A DNA stretch of 64,000 nucleotides, taken from positions 3,410,001 through 3,474,000 of the forward strand of contig NZ_CP133262.1 in assembly GCF_030915405.1 (NCBI RefSeq), in the 5' to 3' direction. The position numbers and the translations under genes are program-made. The notes under the pieces were generated by a model. The model ran no database searches, was not told the origin of the DNA, and saw only the letters and a program-made list of their open reading frames with translations. This DNA comes from Neobacillus nitrireducens (lineage in GTDB: Bacteria > Bacillota > Bacilli > Bacillales > Cytobacillaceae). Positions 14,448 through 24,570 of the stretch are shown here, one piece after another; positions within the stretch are counted from its first letter, which is position 1, and the number at the start of each line of letters is the position of its first letter.

Positions 14448-16319
14448 ATGATGGAGAATGCATGGCTCATACCGCTTTTCCCGCTATTATCGTTTTTGAT
14501 CCTTCTTCTTTTCGGGAAGCGACTGAAAGAGGCGAGTGCTTATGTGGGGATTCTTCTCACACTGGCATCGCTTGTCTACTCGATTTTGGTATTATTCGAG
14601 CGCTTTTCTGAGCCAACCTTCATTACGAAATTTGATTGGCTCACGATAGGAGATATGCATCTAACAGCGGGCTTTGAAGTGAATCAATTAAATGCATTAA
14701 TGCTGTTTATCGTATCGCTCGTAAGTTTCTTAGTACATACCTACTCCAAGGGTTATATGCAAGGGGACGAGCGGTTTCCAGTATTCTATGCCTATTTAGG
14801 ACTTTTTACGTTTGCAATGCTTGGTCTGGTTATTTCACCAAACCTACTGCAAACCTATATTTTCTGGGAACTTGTCGGTGTCGGTTCCTTCCTATTAATC
14901 GGTTTTTATTTTTACAAAGACGAAGCGAAGGCTGCCGCGAAAAAAGCATTCATTATGACCCGTATCGGGGATGTAGGCTTATTTATCGGTATGATTCTGC
15001 TATTCTGGGAAACCAAAAGCTTCGAATATAGCGAAATTTTCGCAAGCATTGATGCCGGTGCGGTGTCAGGCACCATGATTACGTTGACCGCCATTCTCAT
15101 CTTTATCGGGGCCGTTGGTAAGTCGGGTCAGTTCCCGCTTCATACGTGGCTTCCGGATGCGATGGAAGGTCCGACGCCTGTTTCGGCGTTGATCCACGCC
15201 GCGACAATGGTTGCTGCCGGGGTTTACTTAGTTGCAGCCCTGTTTCCGCTGTTTGCAGCGAGCAAAACCGCCCTTCTAACGATTGCCGTGATTGGCGCGT
15301 TTACGGCAATTTTTGCGGCCAGCATTGGTCTTGTACAAACGGATATCAAACGCGTTCTCGCGTATTCAACGGTCTCACAGCTTGGCTATATGATGCTTGC
15401 TTTAGGGTCGGCAGGCTATGTTGCTGGAGTGTTCCACCTGATGACACACGCTTTCTTCAAGGCGCTTCTATTCTTAGCAGCCGGTTCTGTCATCCACGCG
15501 GTACATACACAGAACATCGAGGAAATGGGCGGTCTTTGGAAAAAGCTCAAACTAACTGGACCATTATTCTTAATCGGAACACTTGCGATCAGCGGTGTCC
15601 CAGGTCTTTCTGGATTCTTCTCAAAAGATGAAATTTTAGCAGCGGCATTGGAAGGCGGACATCCAATCCTTTTCTTGCTCGCACTTGCGGCTGCATTTAT
15701 GACCGCCTTCTATATGTTCCGTTTGTTCTTCATGGTATTTACCGGTGAAGCACGCGGAGAACAGAAGCATGTGCATGAATCACCAGCTAACATGACGTAC
15801 CCGATGATTCTCCTTGGTGTCCTGGCGATTGTTGCTGGTTATGTGAATACACCATGGTTTGGAACATTCCTTGGCGATTGGCTCGTTGATGGCAACGAAG
15901 CACTAGCGCACCATGGTCACGCCGAAGGTCCAGTATGGATCATGATTGCTGCAACGGTTGTTTCCTTAGCGGGAATCTACCTTGCGTACTTGATGTACAG
16001 CAAGCGTTCGCTCAAGCGCAACTGGTTAAGCGGTACGGGTGATACCTTGCACACGATTTTAACGAACAAATATTACGTTGACGAGTTTTATCAAATGACT
16101 GTCGTCGCGTTCACAAAAGGACTCAGTTACTTCTTACGCTTCATTGATGTCTTCCTTGTTGGCGGACTTGTCAAGGGCGTAGTCGGAATTGTCCAAGGTC
16201 TTGGTGCAGCAGGCTCAAGGCTGCAATCTGGACAGGTTCAAACGTACGGTGCCGTCGCCTTTATTGGACTTGCGGTACTCGTTGTCATCTTTGCATTAAC
16301 AGGGGGGTACTTACGATGA
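14448..16319 (+). CDS. nuoL: NADH-quinone oxidoreductase subunit L
   Basis: NuoL (624 residues) is the distal antiporter-like proton pump with the long lateral helix. The conserved pump motifs GKSGQFPLHTWLPDAMEGPT (within GAVGKSGQFPLHTWLP) and VSALIHAATMVAAGVYL are present, as is FFSKDEI. I chose ATG 14448, 9 nt after AAGGGG; ATG 14451 is equally possible. A perfect copy of the dispersed repeat (15062-15074) is read in frame as AVSGT just ahead of the pump motif. The gene overlaps nuoM by 4 nt. Confidence 0.96.
   Translation: MMENAWLIPLFPLLSFLILLLFGKRLKEASAYVGILLTLASLVYSILVLFERFSEPTFITKFDWLTIGDMHLTAGFEVNQLNALMLFIVSLVSFLVHTYSKGYMQGDERFPVFYAYLGLFTFAMLGLVISPNLLQTYIFWELVGVGSFLLIGFYFYKDEAKAAAKKAFIMTRIGDVGLFIGMILLFWETKSFEYSEIFASIDAGAVSGTMITLTAILIFIGAVGKSGQFPLHTWLPDAMEGPTPVSALIHAATMVAAGVYLVAALFPLFAASKTALLTIAVIGAFTAIFAASIGLVQTDIKRVLAYSTVSQLGYMMLALGSAGYVAGVFHLMTHAFFKALLFLAAGSVIHAVHTQNIEEMGGLWKKLKLTGPLFLIGTLAISGVPGLSGFFSKDEILAAALEGGHPILFLLALAAAFMTAFYMFRLFFMVFTGEARGEQKHVHESPANMTYPMILLGVLAIVAGYVNTPWFGTFLGDWLVDGNEALAHHGHAEGPVWIMIAATVVSLAGIYLAYLMYSKRSLKRNWLSGTGDTLHTILTNKYYVDEFYQMTVVAFTKGLSYFLRFIDVFLVGGLVKGVVGIVQGLGAAGSRLQSGQVQTYGAVAFIGLAVLVVIFALTGGYLR
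15062..15074. repeat. GGTGTCAGGCACC inside nuoL
   Basis: An exact copy of the dispersed 13-mer lies in the nuoL coding sequence and keeps the frame (reads through as ..AVSGTM..). It sits in a variable loop before a conserved helix. Confidence 0.8.
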
Positions 16320-17827
16320 ATTTAACAGCTGTTCTTTCAATCCTAGTATTCTCCCCTTTACTAGGTATCGTGGTTTTGGCGCTTATGCCGAAATCAGCAG
16401 AAAAAGCGATTAAAGCGGTTGGCTTTCTAGCCACGCTGCCGGCCTTGCTGCTGGCACTTGCGGCTTATCTTCATTATCAATTTGGCAAGGATTTAGCTGA
16501 CTTTTCGGTGTCGGTGCCATGGATTCAATTCCGCGGCATGGCCGGTGTCGACGAGCCCTTCTTCTCTGTCAATTATGAACTTGCCTTAGGCGGCTTCCAG
16601 CTCTTGCTGGTCGTCCTTACAGCGGTTGTTGCGACACTGTCTGCGCTTGCGGCGGCGAAGTTTGTGAAAAAGGAATGGAAAGGCTATTTTATGCTCTTCC
16701 TTCTCTTAGAAATTGGTATGCTCGGTGTATTTACGGCCGAAAACTTAATTTTGTTCTTTATCTTCTTTGAAATCACGCTCATTCCGACCTTCTTCTTAAT
16801 CGGAAAATGGGGTTATTTTGAAAAAGAAAAAGCAGCCTACAGCTTCTTAATTTATAACGGCTTGGGTTCTGCTGTCCTACTGATCGTCATTATGATTCTG
16901 TTTGCAAAAACAGGCACAACTAATATTGATACACTTGTTCAAATCATGGCTGATCCAAGCGCGCCGCTCTCCGGCGACTTAAAGCTTGGCTTGTTCATTG
17001 CCTTATTAATTGCCTTTGGTGTAAAATTACCAATTTTCCCATTACACAGCTGGATGTTGAAGGTGCACGTTCAAGCACCGCCATCGGTTGTTATGATCCA
17101 CTCCGGGATTCTCCTGAAGATTGGTGCGTACGGATTAATCCGTTTTGGAATGGGTATTTTTCCCGAGCAATTTAAGACTCTTGCGACGTTAATTGCTGTC
17201 CTTGGAGTGATCAATCTTCTCTACGGGGCGTTTCTAGCGTTCATTCAAACAGATTTTAAAATGGTTTTAGCTTATTCATCCATTTCCCATATGGGTATCG
17301 TGTTAATCGGACTTGCAGCGATGAATGAAGCTGGGGTTCAAGGGGCAATTTTCCAAGTGATTTCACACGGATTGATTTCCGCGCTGTTGTTCTTCTTGGT
17401 AGGTATCCTTTATGAACGCACCGATACGTCGCTCATCGAAAATTTGGGCGGAATGGCGAAGGGTATGCCGATTGCCGCGGGCTTCTTGCTTGCTGCAGGG
17501 ATGGCGTCGCTTGGCTTGCCGGGGATGTCCGGATTTGTGAGTGAGTTTATGGCGTTCCTTGGTCTGTTCAAAGAAATGCCGTGGATTGCCGCGGTTGGTA
17601 CCATCGGAATTATCATGACGGCGGCTTACTTGCTGCGCGCGGTGTTAGGCATCACGTATGGCAAGTCGCATCGTGAATTTACCGGTGTCCTTGATCTGAA
17701 AGGCGTGGAATTCGTGCCAGTGGTTATTTTGATGTTGTTAATCGTGTTAATTGGTGTTTACCCAAGTGTCCTCAGCGCACCTTTAAAAGCTACACTTGAT
17801 ACCATCATGCTAGGGATAGGAGGGTGA
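16316..17827 (+). CDS. nuoM: NADH-quinone oxidoreductase subunit M
   Basis: NuoM (503 residues) is an antiporter-like pump with 14 helices. FFEITLIPTFFLIGKWGY contains the conserved glutamate of helix 5, and KLPIFPLHSWMLKVHVQAPP carries the helix 7 lysine region. The start overlaps the nuoL stop by 4 nt, and nuoN follows after 6 nt. Confidence 0.97.
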   Translation: MNLTAVLSILVFSPLLGIVVLALMPKSAEKAIKAVGFLATLPALLLALAAYLHYQFGKDLADFSVSVPWIQFRGMAGVDEPFFSVNYELALGGFQLLLVVLTAVVATLSALAAAKFVKKEWKGYFMLFLLLEIGMLGVFTAENLILFFIFFEITLIPTFFLIGKWGYFEKEKAAYSFLIYNGLGSAVLLIVIMILFAKTGTTNIDTLVQIMADPSAPLSGDLKLGLFIALLIAFGVKLPIFPLHSWMLKVHVQAPPSVVMIHSGILLKIGAYGLIRFGMGIFPEQFKTLATLIAVLGVINLLYGAFLAFIQTDFKMVLAYSSISHMGIVLIGLAAMNEAGVQGAIFQVISHGLISALLFFLVGILYERTDTSLIENLGGMAKGMPIAAGFLLAAGMASLGLPGMSGFVSEFMAFLGLFKEMPWIAAVGTIGIIMTAAYLLRAVLGITYGKSHREFTGVLDLKGVEFVPVVILMLLIVLIGVYPSVLSAPLKATLDTIMLGIGG

Positions 17828-17833
17828 TGAAGG

Positions 17834-19345
17834 ATGAGTCTTAGTACCTTGCAGCAATTTAATTGGAGCGCGATGACGCCGGAGTTCATCATCCTTGGTG
17901 TGTCTGCACTTCTTACACTTTTAGATTTATTTATGCCAAAAAATTTGGATCGAAAAATTCTCGGCTGGATCGGAATTGCGGCGATTTTAGCGGCGATTGT
18001 TTCCGTGCTTGGCATGGTCGGCGGACCTGTGACGTCGATCTTGGATAATTCGTTCCGCTTAGATAGTTTCGCAATGGCCTTTAAATTATTGCTTCTTGCC
18101 GGTTCGGGTCTGGTCTTATTCTTGGCCGTCAGCTACAAGGCAAAGGATGGCTTGGAGGAGTATCACGGCGAGTTCTACTATTTGTTCTTATCGGCATTGC
18201 TTGGTTCAATGATAATGACATCAAGCGGCGATTTAATTACGTTATTTATCGGTTTGGAATTGTTAACCGTTTCTTCTTATATTTTAGCGGGTATCCGCAA
18301 ATACAATTTAGAGTCGAACGAATCGGCGATGAAATACGTCATTAATGGCGGGATTTCGACTGCGATTACCTTGTTTGGGATGAGCTATGTGTATGGTTTG
18401 ACAGGCTCAACGAACCTGATTGAAATTGCTGGTCGGTTGTCATCGGTTTCGGATGGCCAACAAGCCTATTTGTTAACTTTGGCCTTCTTGATTGTCTTTG
18501 TTGGGTTATCCTTTAAACTGGCTGCGGCGCCGTTCCACATGTGGGCACCTGATGTTTACCAGGGCGCACCAACACCTGTTACTGCTTTCTTGAGTGTCGT
18601 TTCAAAAACAGCTGGCTTTGTGATTGTGCTACGTATTTTATTAACGGTATTTGGCTCAGCGGCATCGGTCGGAGATCCAAGTAAGCCGATTTTGCTGGAG
18701 ATGCAAGACTATCTCGCCTTTATCGCTGGGGCAACGATGATCATCGGAAACGTGGTCGCGCTTCGCCAGTCGAATATTAAGCGGATGTTTGCTTACTCAA
18801 GTATCGCTCATGCTGGTTATATCTTAGTGGCGTTCACTTCGCTTAGCTCGAATATGTTTTATTCAATATGGTTCTACTTGCTTGCGTATATGTTGATGAA
18901 CCTTGGTGCCTTTGCCGTCATTCAAGTGGTGTCGGAAAAGACAGGCTCAACAAAGATTGCGGATTTCGCAGGATTGTATCGCCGTTCACCAGTGTTAGCC
19001 GTTGTCATGGGAATCTTGCTTGTTTCGTTAGCAGGTTTTCCGGGTACCGCAGGCTTCATTGGAAAATTAAACATCTTTATCGGAACGTTCTATGGAACGC
19101 CGCATTATGTGCTCGCATCTGTGATGATTGCGACAACGGTCGTTTCGTACTTCTATTATTTCGGCGTGATGACGCAAATGTTCTTCCGTCCGGCAAGTGA
19201 TGAAAGCAAGTTCAATCTTCCATTCGGAATCATTGTCGTGTTGATCGTTGCTGTGGTTGGATCGATTCTGTTTGGAGTTATGCCAAATATCGCGTTCGAT
19301 TTTATGCAAAATAACCTGGATATTCTAGCAGACTTTTTCAGCTAG
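17834..19345 (+). CDS. nuoN: NADH-quinone oxidoreductase subunit N
   Basis: NuoN (503 residues) is the third antiporter-like pump. GLELLTVSSYILAG holds the helix 5 glutamate and KLAAAPFHMWAPDVYQGAPT the helix 7 lysine region. It is the last gene of the operon; no nuoE, nuoF or nuoG is present in the operon, as is usual for Bacillus complex I. A terminator follows about 70 nt later. Confidence 0.97.
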   Translation: MSLSTLQQFNWSAMTPEFIILGVSALLTLLDLFMPKNLDRKILGWIGIAAILAAIVSVLGMVGGPVTSILDNSFRLDSFAMAFKLLLLAGSGLVLFLAVSYKAKDGLEEYHGEFYYLFLSALLGSMIMTSSGDLITLFIGLELLTVSSYILAGIRKYNLESNESAMKYVINGGISTAITLFGMSYVYGLTGSTNLIEIAGRLSSVSDGQQAYLLTLAFLIVFVGLSFKLAAAPFHMWAPDVYQGAPTPVTAFLSVVSKTAGFVIVLRILLTVFGSAASVGDPSKPILLEMQDYLAFIAGATMIIGNVVALRQSNIKRMFAYSSIAHAGYILVAFTSLSSNMFYSIWFYLLAYMLMNLGAFAVIQVVSEKTGSTKIADFAGLYRRSPVLAVVMGILLVSLAGFPGTAGFIGKLNIFIGTFYGTPHYVLASVMIATTVVSYFYYFGVMTQMFFRPASDESKFNLPFGIIVVLIVAVVGSILFGVMPNIAFDFMQNNLDILADFFS

Positions 19346-19412
19346 TCAGTAACGTGGATGCAGGCTGCTTTGGGGAAGGCGGCCGGTCAAATTAAAGGGG
19401 TTTTATACAGGG

Positions 19413-19446
19413 AGAAGAGGAGGTTGGGGGACCTCTTCTTTTTTTG
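19413..19446 (+). terminator. Terminator of the nuo operon
   Basis: AGAAGAGG and the following AGGT pair with ACCTCTTCT around a G-rich loop, with a small bulge, then run into eight T. It lies 68 nt after nuoN. Confidence 0.85.
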
Positions 19447-19585
19447 TTGGTAAATTTTACTTCTCTGACTAAATTGTTGTAATTCAGACGCAATTAGGAC
19501 AAAACTAGTAAAATTTAGAAACTAATACGTTTTTCACTCGTAAATATGATAGAATAATCCTTATGTGAAAAAAGGAGGTTACCGA

Positions 19586-19843
19586 GTGATAAATGATTTT
19601 GGGCAGATTGCCATGTTAAGTATCCTGTCTCATTTAATTTTTATCGCGTTAGCCTGGTGGGCATTACAGGCGATTCGTTTGGAAAAATTGCTGAAATCAG
19701 GCCATGTCTTTCAGGCGCGGTTACTCTACATATTTTTATCCATTATCATGGGTTCATCTGTTAGTAACTTTTTCCTTGATTATCTTCAATGGTCGCAGCA
19801 GCTGCCTTTGATCATGCAAACGATACAATTGGTAAAAATTTAG
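19586..19843 (+). CDS. ywzB: DUF1146 membrane protein, YwzB-like
   Basis: This 85-residue protein has two transmembrane segments (about residues 10-28 and 47-65) with the short motif ARLLYIFLSIIMGSSVSNFF, as in the DUF1146/YwzB family. Its function is unknown. The family sits next to ywmB and murA in Bacillus, as here. I chose GTG 19586, 7 nt after AAAGGAGG; the upstream GTG at 19565 overlaps that site. Confidence 0.8.
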   Translation: MINDFGQIAMLSILSHLIFIALAWWALQAIRLEKLLKSGHVFQARLLYIFLSIIMGSSVSNFFLDYLQWSQQLPLIMQTIQLVKI

Positions 19844-20013
19844 GTCTTCATACATGTATCTATTTGACGATAAATTGAGTACAATCGTCTTTGTGTGGAA
19901 AAAATAACTTCAGTGTGAACGACCACAATGCTTGAATCGTGTCAAAAAGTGACGACATTTCCCAAGTATGCGATTCCTCCAACCGGTAACAATGGTAAGA
20001 AGGGGGAGTAGAA

Positions 20014-20793
20014 ATGAAGAGAAATAGTCAGATTCTTTTGAGCTTGATAACGATCATCAGTTTAATCTTGGTTGTGATTGGAAACCAAACGACTGAAGCG
20101 AATAGTGGCGGAATCCGTTCCATTTTTCAAAACGAAATGGACTTAACGAAAATGGGCTCCATTTTACAAGCAGAAAATATTTTGCTCGATGAGTGGACTT
20201 TTTATGCAAGAGAACATTTAAATGGAATGAAGAGTGAGCAGGAAGTAAAGGAATATGCGAAAAAGCTTCAAGCAAAGTTTCCTGATTGGGAATGGTCTGT
20301 TAACAATACCAGTCAAAAATGGGAAGTAACAGCAATATCTCCAACATCTAGACACCACAGAGAAAAGCTTCAATTGATGGTAACCCACACAAAACAACCT
20401 GTTAATGCGTATATAGTATATAGTATCAGTGGTAAAGAGTGGAACAAGTCTTCGGAGGCCTTTTTCACCACCTCTGATTTTAAAACTAGGCTGTCTGACA
20501 TATTTCGAGGAAACCCAACAATTTTCTCTTGTATGAAAGGTACCGTCGGTGATAAGATTGATAAGGCTTTACCTAAGACAGCGAATCATTTGCTGTCCGT
20601 ATTTAATGCAAAAGAGATCGAAGCGTTAAAAGAGGAGACATTCATGTCTGTTTCGGCGAATTCGCCGTTGTTTACAGGCTCGATAGAAAATCAAAGAGAT
20701 AACATGAATTTACAAATTGGGATACGCTCCGAAGGATTGGGCGGTAAGACTACCATCGTAGTTGGCACACCAATCATTACGATTGAATATTAA
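20014..20793 (+). CDS. ywmB: YwmB family protein (TATA-box-binding-like fold)
   Basis: YwmB (259 residues) starts with a signal or anchor sequence ([21 protein letters not shown] as a hydrophobic stretch over residues 8-23) followed by an extracytoplasmic region. The family has a TATA-box-binding-protein-like fold and no established role; its place before murA is conserved. SMARt features seen are the [13 protein letters not shown] turn and the C-terminal strand [24 protein letters not shown] precedes the ATG. The gap to murA is 32 nt, so co-transcription is likely. Confidence 0.85.
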   Translation: MKRNSQILLSLITIISLILVVIGNQTTEANSGGIRSIFQNEMDLTKMGSILQAENILLDEWTFYAREHLNGMKSEQEVKEYAKKLQAKFPDWEWSVNNTSQKWEVTAISPTSRHHREKLQLMVTHTKQPVNAYIVYSISGKEWNKSSEAFFTTSDFKTRLSDIFRGNPTIFSCMKGTVGDKIDKALPKTANHLLSVFNAKEIEALKEETFMSVSANSPLFTGSIENQRDNMNLQIGIRSEGLGGKTTIVVGTPIITIEY

Positions 20794-20825
20794 TATAGAG
20801 AAAATGGACGCGGAGGGGAATACTC

Positions 20826-22136
20826 TTGGAAAAGATTATCGTCCGCGGCGGAAAAAGGCTTGATGGAACTGTTAAAGTAGAAGGCGCAAAAAATGCTGTC
20901 TTGCCTGTACTCGCTGCAACATTATTAGCAAGTGACGGAAAAAGTGTATTACGTGATGTACCTACACTCTCCGATGTATACACAATTAATGAAGTTTTAC
21001 GTAACTTAAACGCTGAAGTATCATTTGAAAACAATACAGTCGTAGTAGATGCATCCAGAGTGTTAAAGGATGAGGCGCCGTTCGAATACGTTCGAAAAAT
21101 GCGCGCGTCTGTGCTTGTCATGGGATCATTACTCGCTCGCAACGGCCGTGCACGTGTAGCTCTGCCTGGTGGTTGTGCAATTGGATCCCGCCCGATCGAT
21201 CAGCATCTGAAAGGCTTTGAAGCCATGGGTGCTAAGGTTAAGGTAGGAAACGGATTTATTGAAGCGGAAGTAAATGGCCGCTTGCAAGGTGCAAAGATTT
21301 ATTTGGATTTCCCAAGTGTTGGGGCTACTGAAAATATTATGATGGCTGCAACGCTTGCGGTTGGTACCACCATTATTGAGAACGTGGCAAAAGAACCGGA
21401 AATCGTTGACCTTGCCAACTTCTTGAACAAAATGGGCGCTAAAGTTCGCGGCGCTGGCACTGGGACCCTTCGTATTGAAGGTGTGGACGTGTTATTTGGC
21501 GCAGACCATAATATTATTCCTGACCGCATCGAAGCGGGTACCTTTATGGTGGCTGCCGCGATTACGGGCGGAAATGTATTAGTAAAGGGCGCAGTTCCTG
21601 AACATTTATCTTCATTGATTGCAAAAATGGTTGAAATGGGGATTACGATTCAGGAGGAAGAAGATGGCGTACGTGTCATCGGAACCGAACGTTTGAAGGC
21701 TGTCGACATTAAAACAATGCCGCATCCGGGTTTCCCAACCGATATGCAATCACAAATGATGGCGTTATTGCTTCGCGCAAACGGCACCTCGATGATTACA
21801 GAAACGGTGTTTGAAAACCGTTTTATGCATGTTGAGGAATTCCGCCGCATGAATGCCGACATCAAGATTGAAGGCCGTTCTGTTATTTTAAATGGTTCTT
21901 CCAATTTACAAGGTGCGGAAGTGTCTGCGACCGACCTTCGTGCCGCAGCAGCATTAATCCTAACCGGTTTGGTTTCTGAAGGCATGACACGCGTGACTGA
22001 GTTGAAACACTTAGACCGTGGCTACGTCAACTTCCATGGCAAGCTAGCAAGCCTGGGCGCCGACATCGAACGTATCAATGAAGCAGACGAAACGTTCACA
22101 GAAGTCCAAGACTACGTATCAGATATGAACGCTTAG
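20826..22136 (+). CDS. murA: UDP-N-acetylglucosamine 1-carboxyvinyltransferase
   Basis: MurA (436 residues) catalyses the first committed step of peptidoglycan synthesis, transfer of enolpyruvate from PEP to UDP-GlcNAc in the cytoplasm. Lys22-Asn23 (EGAKNAVLP) and the catalytic Cys117 ([12 protein letters not shown]) are in place; Cys117 indicates normal fosfomycin sensitivity. The start is TTG at 20826, after GAGGGGAA, as in the B. subtilis orthologue murAA. The length is normal and a terminator follows. Confidence 0.97.
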   Translation: MEKIIVRGGKRLDGTVKVEGAKNAVLPVLAATLLASDGKSVLRDVPTLSDVYTINEVLRNLNAEVSFENNTVVVDASRVLKDEAPFEYVRKMRASVLVMGSLLARNGRARVALPGGCAIGSRPIDQHLKGFEAMGAKVKVGNGFIEAEVNGRLQGAKIYLDFPSVGATENIMMAATLAVGTTIIENVAKEPEIVDLANFLNKMGAKVRGAGTGTLRIEGVDVLFGADHNIIPDRIEAGTFMVAAAITGGNVLVKGAVPEHLSSLIAKMVEMGITIQEEEDGVRVIGTERLKAVDIKTMPHPGFPTDMQSQMMALLLRANGTSMITETVFENRFMHVEEFRRMNADIKIEGRSVILNGSSNLQGAEVSATDLRAAAALILTGLVSEGMTRVTELKHLDRGYVNFHGKLASLGADIERINEADETFTEVQDYVSDMNA

Positions 22137-22170
22137 AACTACATTAAAAATGAGTATTCGCAAAACAACG

Positions 22171-22200
22171 GGCCCTGATGTACAATCATCGGGCCTTTTT
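22171..22200 (+). terminator. Terminator after murA
   Basis: GGCCC..GATG pairs with CATC..GGGCC around a short loop and ends in TTTTT, 35 nt after the murA stop. Confidence 0.85.
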
Positions 22201-22210
22201 GCATTTCTGG

Positions 22211-22267
22211 GTGTCCTTGTTTGAAGGACAATGGTGCCGGATTTGTGTTTGTGTGGTGCCTGACACC
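22211..22267. repeat. Composite dispersed repeat upstream of spoIID
   Basis: A small hairpin (TGTCCTT/AAGGACA, 22212-22230) is followed by CCGGATTTGTG and, at 22255-22267, an exact GGTGCCTGACACC. Similar composites lie at 24605-24645 and 28037-28091, so the unit is about 55 bp rather than 13 bp. Confidence 0.7.
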
Positions 22268-22304
22268 ATTTTAATCGATAGATTTTTTATAAAAAAAATT
22301 CGTA

Positions 22305-22331
22305 ATAAATGCTTGTCCGCCTCCATATGTA
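22305..22331 (+). promoter_or_regulatory. Possible SigE promoter of spoIID
   Basis: ATAAAT (22305-22310) and CATATGTA (22324-22331) are 13 bp apart and resemble SigE -35/-10 elements. SpoIID is a known SigE-controlled gene, but the match here is only moderate. Confidence 0.35.
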
Positions 22332-22396
22332 TTAATTGAGACGCATCCCGCCGTGGAGTAGGTGTGGCTGTGAATTTGCAAACTGGAGGCACTATC

Positions 22397-23434
22397 ATGA
22401 TAAAAATCAAACCTTTCGTCGTACTAGCAGCAGTCCTCATTGCCTTAACATTAATTATTCCAGCAGTCCTTGTATTACCCTTTTCAGATGAGCACCGAGC
22501 GAGCGGAAAGTTAGGGGAGGATTTAACCAAGACTCCTGGAAAAGAAGCGACAGAGGTGGCGGCTTCCGCAGATCCTGCCGTCGAAGTATCCGTTTTTCGC
22601 ACCTCAAAATCTCAAATTGAGAATGTACAATTAGAAGATTACCTCGTTGGTGTGGTGGCGGCTGAGATGCCCGCAGAGTTTAAGGAAGAAGCCCTGAAGG
22701 CCCAGGCACTAACAGCGAGAACCTATATCGTGAAGCGGCTATTAAGTAAGGATACACTCGGTGTTCCGAAAGGTGCACAGGTAACGGACACCCAAATCCA
22801 TCAAGTTTATATGAATGATGATGAACTTAGACGGGAATGGGGGATGGATTACGACACGAAAAGAAAGAAGGTCTTAAAGGCTGTCCGGGCAACCGCAGGG
22901 CAAATTCTGGCCTATGATGGCGAGCCAATTGATGCCTTGTTCTTCTCCACAAGTAATGGGTATACGGAAAACTCGGAAGATTACTGGTCAGGAAAATTTC
23001 CATACCTGAGAAGTGTTTCAAGTCCCTGGGATAAAAAATCTCCCAAATTTAATAGTCAAAAGGTCATGACGGTCAGTCAGTTTGAGGCACGGCTTGGGGT
23101 GAAGCTCCGTTCGGGGTCAACGATTGGAAAAATTGTTGATCGGACCAAAGGCAAACGGGTTGGCAGGGTTGATTTTAATGGGAAGGTTTTGAGTGGGCGG
23201 GATATCCGCGATAAACTGGATCTACGGTCCTCTGACTTTGCGTGGAAACGCAAGGGGGACAATATCGTAATTACGACTAAAGGATTCGGCCACGGCGTTG
23301 GAATGAGCCAATACGGGGCAAACGGCATGGCGATGGAAGGAAAGAATTATCGGGAAATCGTCAAGCATTACTATCAGGGCGTGGAAATTAAATCGGCTGA
23401 TCATATGCTAGATACAGTTACCGCAAAGAAGTAA
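22397..23434 (+). CDS. spoIID: Stage II sporulation protein D, lytic transglycosylase
   Basis: SpoIID (345 residues) degrades glycan strands during engulfment and works with SpoIIM and SpoIIP at the septal membrane. An N-terminal anchor (about residues 7-27) precedes the SpoIID domain, with LEDYLVGVVAAEMPAEF containing the catalytic glutamate, ALKAQALTARTY, and the C-terminal GFGHGVGMSQYGANGMA. I chose ATG 22397, 9 nt after CTGGAGG; the length matches B. subtilis. Terminator follows. Confidence 0.96.
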   Translation: MIKIKPFVVLAAVLIALTLIIPAVLVLPFSDEHRASGKLGEDLTKTPGKEATEVAASADPAVEVSVFRTSKSQIENVQLEDYLVGVVAAEMPAEFKEEALKAQALTARTYIVKRLLSKDTLGVPKGAQVTDTQIHQVYMNDDELRREWGMDYDTKRKKVLKAVRATAGQILAYDGEPIDALFFSTSNGYTENSEDYWSGKFPYLRSVSSPWDKKSPKFNSQKVMTVSQFEARLGVKLRSGSTIGKIVDRTKGKRVGRVDFNGKVLSGRDIRDKLDLRSSDFAWKRKGDNIVITTKGFGHGVGMSQYGANGMAMEGKNYREIVKHYYQGVEIKSADHMLDTVTAKK

Positions 23435-23449
23435 ATAGGAAGTTAGGGG

Positions 23450-23478
23450 AGCCAGGCTGGGGGATGCCTGGCTTTTTG
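23450..23478 (+). terminator. Terminator after spoIID
   Basis: AGCCAGGC (23450-23457) pairs perfectly with GCCTGGCT (23466-23473) and is followed by TTTT. Confidence 0.85.
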
Positions 23479-23543
23479 CGCCCACTTAAAAGTTCCCCTA
23501 CAAAATTCCCCCTATATAATAAAAATAATTTTTCCAACTTCAT

Positions 23544-23573
23544 GCATAAAAATATAGACACTGTTAAAAAATA
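23544..23573 (+). promoter_or_regulatory. Possible SigF promoter of spoIIQ
   Basis: GCATA (23544-23548) and GTTAAAAAAT (23563-23572), 14 bp apart, resemble SigF -35 and -10 elements. SpoIIQ belongs to the SigF forespore regulon; the -10 match is imperfect. Confidence 0.35.
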
Positions 23574-23648
23574 AGTTTAAAAAAATTTTTTTCACCCCGT
23601 GTATATAATTCTACTTATCTGTTCAGAATGATTGCTGAGGTGATGAAA

Positions 23649-24473
23649 ATGAGAGAGGAAGAAAACAAACGATCTTCTCAAAGTTCCAGCGTAAAACGCT
23701 TTTTCAAAAAGCGTTGGGTATTTCCAGCCATTTATATTGCAAGTGCAGCAATCATTTTGAGCGCAGTTCTATGGTATCAAACTAGCAACAACGCGTCAGA
23801 CAAATACGATTACAAATCCACGGATATTGCAGGTAAAAAGAACCAAGAGCCAGCGATGGAAGTTAGCAAAACATTTGAAGACTTCAAAATGCCTGTGGAA
23901 AAAGCAGATGCAGCTATCGTCAAAACAAAATTCTATGATTTCAATGGTAAAGCAGAAGACCAGGAAGCGGCATTGGTATTCTATAATAATACCTACCAAC
24001 CAAACACTGGGATTGACGTAACCATGAAAGACGATGAGTCATTTAATGTCGTTGCATCATTAAGCGGTACGGTCACACGAGTTGATGAAGATGCAGTCCT
24101 TGGGAATGTCATTGAAGTGGAACACGACAAAGGTATTGTGACACAATATCAATCCGTAAAAGACATAAAGATCAAGGTTGGCCAAGAAGTAAAACAGGGA
24201 CAAGTTCTTGCCACGGCTGGACAAAGCTTGTTCAATGAAAAAGCTGGAACCCATGTACATTTTGAAATTCGCAAAGATGGAATTGCTGTGAATCCTAGTG
24301 ACTATTTTAACAAATCGTTAAGCACGTTACAGGAAGCAGAACTTTCGACTGACAAAGCAAGCGAATCCGTAGAGACTCCACAAATGAAGGAAAAAGAGCA
24401 AATGATTGAAGATCCAGATAGCTCTCCTGACGTGGACAAAGAATCTACTTCTACAGAAAAAGCAAATTCATAA
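23649..24473 (+). CDS. spoIIQ: Stage II sporulation protein Q, degenerate LytM domain
   Basis: SpoIIQ (274 residues) is a forespore membrane protein that pairs with SpoIIIAH to bridge the two membranes around the forespore. Residues about 20-42 form the membrane anchor (KKRWVFPAIYIASAAIIL). The LytM/M23 domain keeps the second zinc motif (HVHFEIRKDG), but the first histidine position reads NTGID, as in the inactive B. subtilis protein. I chose ATG 23649 (MREEENK) after GAGGTGA. The acidic, Ser/Thr-rich tail is also typical. It is placed directly after spoIID here, unlike in B. subtilis. Confidence 0.93.
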   Translation: MREEENKRSSQSSSVKRFFKKRWVFPAIYIASAAIILSAVLWYQTSNNASDKYDYKSTDIAGKKNQEPAMEVSKTFEDFKMPVEKADAAIVKTKFYDFNGKAEDQEAALVFYNNTYQPNTGIDVTMKDDESFNVVASLSGTVTRVDEDAVLGNVIEVEHDKGIVTQYQSVKDIKIKVGQEVKQGQVLATAGQSLFNEKAGTHVHFEIRKDGIAVNPSDYFNKSLSTLQEAELSTDKASESVETPQMKEKEQMIEDPDSSPDVDKESTSTEKANS

Positions 24474-24570
24474 AAACGTTACAAAGGGGAAGGGGAATAC
24501 TTTCCTCTTTTTTTGTACTCATTTTTCAATTACCCATTTTATGTATATTCACGGTATAATTAAGAGAAGT

